Assembly: GCA_007129635.1 (NCBI GenBank)
Contig: SKVE01000378.1
Span: forward strand, 1 to 10,356
Origin: Planctomycetaceae bacterium
GTDB taxonomy: Bacteria; Planctomycetota; Planctomycetia; Pirellulales; Pirellulaceae
Direction of reading: 5' to 3'
DNA: 10,356 nucleotides
Below are positions 6,199 through 10,356 of this stretch, in pieces (the first letter of the stretch is position 1; each line of letters starts with the position of its first letter). The translations under genes were made by a program, and so were the position numbers. The notes below the pieces were generated by a model that saw only the letters and a program-made list of their open reading frames with translations, was not told where the DNA came from and made no database searches.

Positions 6199-6282
6199 GC
6201 GCCCCCACCCACTTCCCGTGCGCCCCCACGCCATGCACGCGCGCCCCCCCCTGCCTTATGCGCGCCCCCCCCTGATAACAGC
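6199..6282. repeat. Four tandem copies of a 21-bp C-rich repeat
   Basis: Units start at 6199, 6220, 6241 and 6262, each beginning GCG followed by a run of C: GCGCCCCCAC in the first two, GCGCCCCCCCCTG in the last two. The second half of each unit varies. A partial fifth unit (GCGCAC) starts at 6283. The spacing is exactly 21 bp throughout, two turns of B-DNA. The repeat lies in the 265-bp convergent spacer (6128-6392) between the M16 genes and the sulfatases. The minus strand has G8, G8, G5 and further G runs, so G-quadruplex formation is possible. No gene is supported in this spacer. Confidence 0.8.
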
Positions 6283-6392
6283 GCGCACCGCGAAAACGAT
6301 GCGGCGAACGGTACACGGCGTCTTCCTTCTGAGGCTGAGGTGCGATCGAAAAACGAGTGGCCTCGGCGGCGAGGGCCAAACGATCCGGAGGG

Positions 6393-7883
6393 CTACGGTT
6401 GATCCACCGTCGCTTTGGGGACGATCTTCGTGGCGGGCGGTTTTGCCGCCGGCGACTTCTTCGCCTTGCCGCGACGCTCCAGATGGGTCCGAAACTCCCA
6501 ACGTTCTTTCCACTTCGGAAAAAACGGAGCATAGGCCGGCGTCTCGTACCAGAATTGCGGCTCGGGATCGGGCGGGTTCAGTTCGCCCTCGGGATAATCC
6601 CGGCCAGCGAAACTGGCATCGACCGACTGGCTCCAGGCCAGCCACTGCCGCTTCATGCGCGCCAATCGCTGCGGATGCTGGCTGCCGATATCCTGAGTCT
6701 CCGCGGGATCGTTCACCAGGTCGTACAACTGGAATTCGTCTTTCCGCCAGTCGCGGGTCAGCAGCTTGTAGCGATTGTCGATCGACGCGCCCTGGAAACC
6801 GAACCGGAAGGGGATCGGCTCGGTTCGTTGGATCGATCGATCCGCGAACAAAGGTCGGAGACTGATCCCATCGACCGGTTGGATGAACACATCGTCCGGC
6901 AGATCCAGAATGTCGGCAATCGTCGGGAACAGATCCATCGTGCTGGCGGGGAAATCGGTGATACCCGGCCGGATCACCCCGGGCCATTCGATGATCCCGG
7001 GCACGCGCAAACCGCCTTCATAAACCGAACCCTTGAAACCTCGCAAACCGCCCACGGTTTCCGGTTGGATTCTCGGCAGGCCCCCGTTGTCGCTGCAAAA
7101 GACCAGCAACGTGTTGTCGGCCATCTTCAGCCGTCGCAACGCGTGCCGCAAGGTACCGATGCTGCGATCCATGGCGACCAGTTCGCCGTGATGGTGGGCC
7201 GAATCCTGGTCCAAGTCAGTGAATGGGGCCACGTCTTCAGGGAACGCTCGAAAAGGGCTGTGAGGCGTGCCGTACCAGATGACCGCCAATAACGGCCGTC
7301 CACTGTCCCGATGCTGCTGAAAAAACTCGATCGCTTCATCGACGGCGATTTCGGACGAATCTCCCTCCAAGGCTTCGATCTGACCATTACGGCTCATCAA
7401 GGGATCCATGTCGTAAAAGTTGGTCACGGAAACCCAGTGAGCGAAGCCGAATCGACCGGGGTGGTAATCATCCGAGTCCAGGATGGGTGCGCCGGGACCG
7501 CGCAGAGCGTTCAGGTGCCATTTCCCGAAATGCGCGGTGACATAGCCGGATCGCTGCAAGGCCTGGGCGATGGTCCGCTCCTGCTGCCGCAACGCATAAC
7601 CATGCGCCAACACGCCCGTGCGATCGTTGGCTCGACCCGTCAATACACTGGCTCGCGTCGGAGAACAAACGGGCGCACCAGCGTAGAAACGTTCGAACCT
7701 GAGCCCGGCGTTGGCCATCGCATCCAGATGAGGCGTCTGCAAGATGGGGTGCCCGCGATAGCCGGTCTGCCCCCAGCCCATGTCATCGGCCATCACCAGC
7801 ACGATATGCGGCTTGGCGGCTGGGGCCGAGGCCTGGCCGACACCGGCCAGCAGCAAGATCAGTCCAAAATGCGTCCCGTTCAT
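6393..7883 (-). CDS. Exported type I sulfatase (formylglycine-dependent)
   Basis: This encodes 496 residues from ATG 7883, which overlaps the stop of the upstream sulfatase as ATGA. Residues 1-23 form a signal peptide (FGLILLLAGVGQASA), so it acts in the periplasm or outside the cell. It hydrolyses sulfate esters using a formylglycine made from Cys73 in the canonical CSPTRASVLTGR. Calcium ligands are Asp33-Asp34 (MADDMGWG) and Asp265-Asn266 (CSDNGG). Other active-site residues are Arg77, Lys121 and His123 (GKWHL), His208 (GTPHSPF) and Lys284 (GFKGSVYEGG). The order and length fit the arylsulfatase A / N-acetylgalactosamine-6-sulfatase-like group, but the substrate is not readable. The C-terminal 45 residues are rich in Lys, Pro and Ala, beyond the usual domain. 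Maturation needs a formylglycine-generating enzyme encoded elsewhere. Confidence 0.93.
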   Translation of the reverse strand: MNGTHFGLILLLAGVGQASAPAAKPHIVLVMADDMGWGQTGYRGHPILQTPHLDAMANAGLRFERFYAGAPVCSPTRASVLTGRANDRTGVLAHGYALRQQERTIAQALQRSGYVTAHFGKWHLNALRGPGAPILDSDDYHPGRFGFAHWVSVTNFYDMDPLMSRNGQIEALEGDSSEIAVDEAIEFFQQHRDSGRPLLAVIWYGTPHSPFRAFPEDVAPFTDLDQDSAHHHGELVAMDRSIGTLRHALRRLKMADNTLLVFCSDNGGLPRIQPETVGGLRGFKGSVYEGGLRVPGIIEWPGVIRPGITDFPASTMDLFPTIADILDLPDDVFIQPVDGISLRPLFADRSIQRTEPIPFRFGFQGASIDNRYKLLTRDWRKDEFQLYDLVNDPAETQDIGSQHPQRLARMKRQWLAWSQSVDASFAGRDYPEGELNPPDPEPQFWYETPAYAPFFPKWKERWEFRTHLERRGKAKKSPAAKPPATKIVPKATVDQP

Positions 7884-9319
7884 GGTTGTCCCTTCGGCTT
7901 AGCTTTCTTCGGAGCTGTCGGCGACGCGTCGGCCAGGATGGCCTGTAACCGCTGACGGAAATCCTGGAGGATCGTTTCGTGGCCGTCGCGTCGAGCCAGA
8001 TTGCGGAACTGTTGGGGATCGGCGTCCATGTCGTACAATTCCTCGGACTCGTCCTGGTACCGCATGTAGGCCCAACGCGGGCAGCGCAGCGAATGCCCGT
8101 TGCGAACGATCGACAGCGCCGCATCCCGTACCGAAACCGTTGGATCCCGCAGCACCGGGATCAGGTTTTTACCCTGGACCGTCGGTGGAGTCGCGATGCC
8201 CGTCAACGCGCACAACGTCGGGTAGATATCCATCAACTCGACAATCGAATCCGACCGGCCGGGTGCCAGTCCGGGGGCCGAAATCATCAAGGGCACTCGG
8301 ATCACTTCCTCACGCAGATTCGTCTTCTGCCAGAACGTGTGCTCGCCCAGGTGGTAGCCGTGGTCGCTGGTAAACACGATCGCCGTGGTGTCGGCCAGTC
8401 CCAGACGATCGATTTCGTCCAAGACTCGGCCGACCTGGTCGTCCAGAAACGTCACCGTGGCATAATAGGCGGCCCACATCCGCTGCTGGTTTTCCGGAAA
8501 CCGATCGATCCCGCTCTGCTGAGAATTCGAACGGGAGATACCCGCCGCAGGGATCTCGTCCAAATGGCCCTCGGGCACGAAGGGCAGTTCGATTTCCTCG
8601 TGGGGGTACCGGTCAAAGTACTGGACCGGTGCGACGCTAGGATAATGAGGCCGAATGAATCCGATGGCCAGGAAGAAAGGCTGCTGCTGCTGGCTGTATC
8701 GCTGCAGCAACTCGATCGACTTGGTGGCCGCTTTCCAATCCGGTTGGTCGGAACCATCGCCTTCGTAGCTGACTGTGACAAACATCCGATGCGGCATGGC
8801 CGTGGATTGGCGATTCTCCAGGTCCGTGGAGAAGATGTCCAAGTTCAAGCAGGCGTAATCACCCGGCGTATGCGCTTCCAACCCCGGCATGTTGTACCGC
8901 TCGGTCCAGCAGTCGGCCACGTCCTGGCCATCGGTTCCGGGGATGATGTCGCCCGGCACCCGCATGTGAAAAATCTTGCCGACTCGAGTACTGTGATGCC
9001 CATGTCGGATAAAGTTTTCCCCCATCGAGATGCCTCGGTCACCAAAGTAGCGACTGAACATCAACGATGTGCGGGACGGAGCACATGCGGTCCCCTGACA
9101 GTAGGCGCGATCGAATACCATCGACCGTGCGGCCAACCGATCGATATGGGGCGTCTCGCAGACCGGGTTGCCATAACAGCCCAGCACGCTGGCCTTTAGA
9201 TCGTCCGAGATAATGAATACGACGTTGGTCGCCGCAGGCTGGTCGGCGACCGCCCACGTTCCGATGTCGCACAACCAGACAGATGCCAGCCAGGAAACCA
9301 GCAGCACAAGACGTTTCAT
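7880..9319 (-). CDS. Exported iduronate-2-sulfatase-like sulfatase
   Basis: This encodes 479 residues from ATG 9319, with an AAGGA site 6-8 nt before it. Residues 1-25 form a signal peptide ending AVA. Metal ligands are Asp39-Asp40 (ISDDLKAS) and Asp319-His320 (TSDHGYHLGEH). The formylglycine cysteine is Cys79 in CAPSR, with Arg83, Lys115 and His118 (VGKIFH). Asp-His in place of Asp-Asn, and the HLGEHTFWQKTNLREE segment, place it with iduronate-2-sulfatase-like enzymes (SulfAtlas S1_7 type), which remove 2-O-sulfate from uronic acids or related sugars. Odd point: the usual LTGR after the formylglycine motif reads MFSR here. The C-terminus ends with a short Lys/Pro tail (APKKAKPKGQP). It is cotranscribed with the next sulfatase through a 4-bp overlap. 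Confidence 0.92.
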   Translation of the reverse strand: MKRLVLLVSWLASVWLCDIGTWAVADQPAATNVVFIISDDLKASVLGCYGNPVCETPHIDRLAARSMVFDRAYCQGTACAPSRTSLMFSRYFGDRGISMGENFIRHGHHSTRVGKIFHMRVPGDIIPGTDGQDVADCWTERYNMPGLEAHTPGDYACLNLDIFSTDLENRQSTAMPHRMFVTVSYEGDGSDQPDWKAATKSIELLQRYSQQQQPFFLAIGFIRPHYPSVAPVQYFDRYPHEEIELPFVPEGHLDEIPAAGISRSNSQQSGIDRFPENQQRMWAAYYATVTFLDDQVGRVLDEIDRLGLADTTAIVFTSDHGYHLGEHTFWQKTNLREEVIRVPLMISAPGLAPGRSDSIVELMDIYPTLCALTGIATPPTVQGKNLIPVLRDPTVSVRDAALSIVRNGHSLRCPRWAYMRYQDESEELYDMDADPQQFRNLARRDGHETILQDFRQRLQAILADASPTAPKKAKPKGQP

Positions 9320-9406
9320 GGGAGATCCTTTTTACGGAGTTCGGTAGTGCCCGGCGGTTTGCCGGCTTCGCGACCTCGCAGAAGTAATCTGAGCAAATTG
9401 CAGCAA

Positions 9407-9452
9407 GCACACGCCGTGTGCCGTCCGCTGGTTACGGCACACGGAGTGTGCC
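9407..9452. repeat. Two hairpins with a competing 11-bp stem in the sulfatase spacer
   Basis: Hairpin one is GCACAC-gcc-GTGTGC (9407-9421). Hairpin two is GGCACAC-gga-GTGTGCC (9436-9452). Their inner arms also pair with each other: CCGTGTGCCGT (9414-9424) is the exact reverse complement of ACGGCACACGG (9434-9444), with a 9-nt loop. The element lies between the first and second sulfatase genes (spacer 9320-9492) and could affect RNA processing or readthrough. Alternatively it is a pair of dispersed REP-like palindromes. No T-run follows, so no terminator is claimed. Confidence 0.65.
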
Positions 9453-9492
9453 TACTACTTTGGAACGGAACAACTTATTGCTGCGTGGTCGC

Positions 9493-10356
9493 TTAGCGGC
9501 CATCGCCGGTATAGATGATGACGCCATCTTTTCCCGGTGCTTGCGGCCATGGCGTTTCGCCGGGCGGCCAATGTTGACGCTGGGTCGCCCGGATCGCTCG
9601 AACATGCCGCTTCAGCCACTGGGGCGCATTACGATTCTCCTGTTGTCCGTAAACGTAAGGCAGGGCCGGATCCATCAGCAACGGCAATTCGCCCAGCGGC
9701 GGCCGTTCTTTGGCGACCTCCGCCAGCCGCTTTTTCAACTGTTCGACCACCTGCGGGTGCTGGTCGGCGATATCCGTGGTCTCGCTCGGATCGACCGCCA
9801 GATTAAACAGGGTATCGCCCACCAGCTTGAAATCTCCTCGGCGGATACTGGGCAATCGTACGCTGCCAGCGACTTCGATGATGATCTCGTCCCGCGGACT
9901 CGGCTGGCCATCGAAGATCATGCCGGTCATATCCATGCCGTCCAGTGGGCGTTCTTGTTCCAACGAACCGCCCGCCAAAGTGACGAACGTGTTGAACAGG
10001 TCGACCACGTGCATCATCTCGTCCTGCTCCTGGCCGGCCGGGATCTTGCCCGGCCAGCGGAAGACGCAGGGCACACGGATTCCGCCTTCGTAAGTGGTGT
10101 TCTTCGTACCACGCAACGGGCGGTTGACCTGTTCCGTCAGCCCGCCGTTGTCGTTGGTGAAGATCACCAGTGTGTCGCGACTCAAACCGTGCTGGTCGAT
10201 CGCGCCGACGATCCGCCCGACCGCATCGTCCAGGCATTTCAACGCCGCAGCTCGCTTATCGTATCGGTCCCGATAACGAGGGATTTCTTCCAGCGGACCA
10301 TGGATCGCGTTGAACGAGACGAAGTAGAAGAACGGCTTGTCCTGCGGACGCTCGGT
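9493..10356 (-). CDS. Arylsulfatase A/B-like sulfatase, N-terminus outside the window
   Basis: The frame is open from the window edge to TAA 9495-9493, showing the last 287 residues. A TTG at 10242 is internal, not the start, because the frame upstream of it still encodes sulfatase sequence (KPFFYFVSFNAIHGPLEEIP). Visible active-site elements are His19 of the fragment (FNAIHGP), metal ligands Asp69-Asn70 (FTNDNGGL) and the lysine in RGTKNTTYEGGIRVP. The formylglycine motif and signal peptide would lie in the missing part. The C-terminal domain (LFNLAVDPSETTDIADQHP) is the usual small sulfatase subdomain. It is the most upstream gene of the leftward sulfatase series and is separated from the next by 173 bp, so it may share its transcript. 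Confidence 0.9.
   Translation of the reverse strand, partial: TERPQDKPFFYFVSFNAIHGPLEEIPRYRDRYDKRAAALKCLDDAVGRIVGAIDQHGLSRDTLVIFTNDNGGLTEQVNRPLRGTKNTTYEGGIRVPCVFRWPGKIPAGQEQDEMMHVVDLFNTFVTLAGGSLEQERPLDGMDMTGMIFDGQPSPRDEIIIEVAGSVRLPSIRRGDFKLVGDTLFNLAVDPSETTDIADQHPQVVEQLKKRLAEVAKERPPLGELPLLMDPALPYVYGQQENRNAPQWLKRHVRAIRATQRQHWPPGETPWPQAPGKDGVIIYTGDGR

Noticed and set aside
4835..6532. 565-codon open frame on the minus strand opposite the second M16 gene
   Set aside because: It lies antisense to a gene with clear family motifs. Its translation is Arg/Gln/His-rich with no domain, as expected of a shadow frame in GC-rich DNA.
6197..6865. 222-codon plus-strand frame starting in the 21-bp repeat, with heptad-like RPP repeats
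   Set aside because: It starts at TTG without a ribosome binding site, runs antisense into the sulfatase, and its later part is Arg/Ser/Pro-rich shadow sequence. The heptads follow automatically from a 21-bp DNA repeat.
7979..9199. 406-codon plus-strand frame opposite the iduronate-sulfatase-like gene
   Set aside because: It is a shadow of the sulfatase: no start signal and no domain.

Overview
The window looks like chromosomal DNA from a planctomycete, most likely of the Pirellulaceae (Rhodopirellula/Blastopirellula-like). This is inferred from the high G+C content, three sulfatase genes in a row, a secreted protein of STN-like repeats, an orphan ribbon-helix-helix protein with a glutamine/asparagine-rich tail, and small palindromes between genes. 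No rRNA, tRNA, CRISPR array, transposase or phage gene was found.

Left part (1-3019): a HEAT/TPR repeat protein with a GTG start runs leftward off the window edge. Divergent from it is a gene for a secreted protein with three STN-like repeats. Converging on that gene is a leftward gene for a HicB/Arc-type ribbon-helix-helix protein. A possible small Cys-rich reading frame, perhaps interrupted by a one-base frameshift, overlaps the start of the ribbon-helix-helix gene. The 396-bp gap 2624-3019 holds that frame, a UUCG hairpin, a 9-bp tandem duplication and an A/T-tract repeat.

Middle (3020-6127): a rightward group, probably an operon, encodes a GNAT acetyltransferase and two M16 peptidase-family subunits that overlap by 26 bp. 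The first M16 protein has lost the HxxEH zinc motif but keeps the C-terminal Arg/Tyr pair. The second has an intact HxxEH motif but has lost Arg/Tyr. Together they should form one complementary heterodimeric peptidase.

Convergent spacer (6128-6392): this contains a T7 run and four copies of a 21-bp C-rich repeat, so that runs of C recur about every two helical turns.

Right part (6393-10356): a leftward series of three exported sulfatases. In transcription order they are an arylsulfatase A/B-like enzyme (N-terminus outside the window), an iduronate-2-sulfatase-like enzyme and another type I sulfatase. The last two overlap by 4 bp (ATGA). The 173-bp spacer after the first sulfatase carries two hairpins that can re-pair into one 11-bp stem. 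The three enzymes probably cooperate in removing sulfate esters from a sulfated polysaccharide in the periplasm or outside the cell. No glycoside hydrolase, lyase or sulfatase-maturation gene is visible here.
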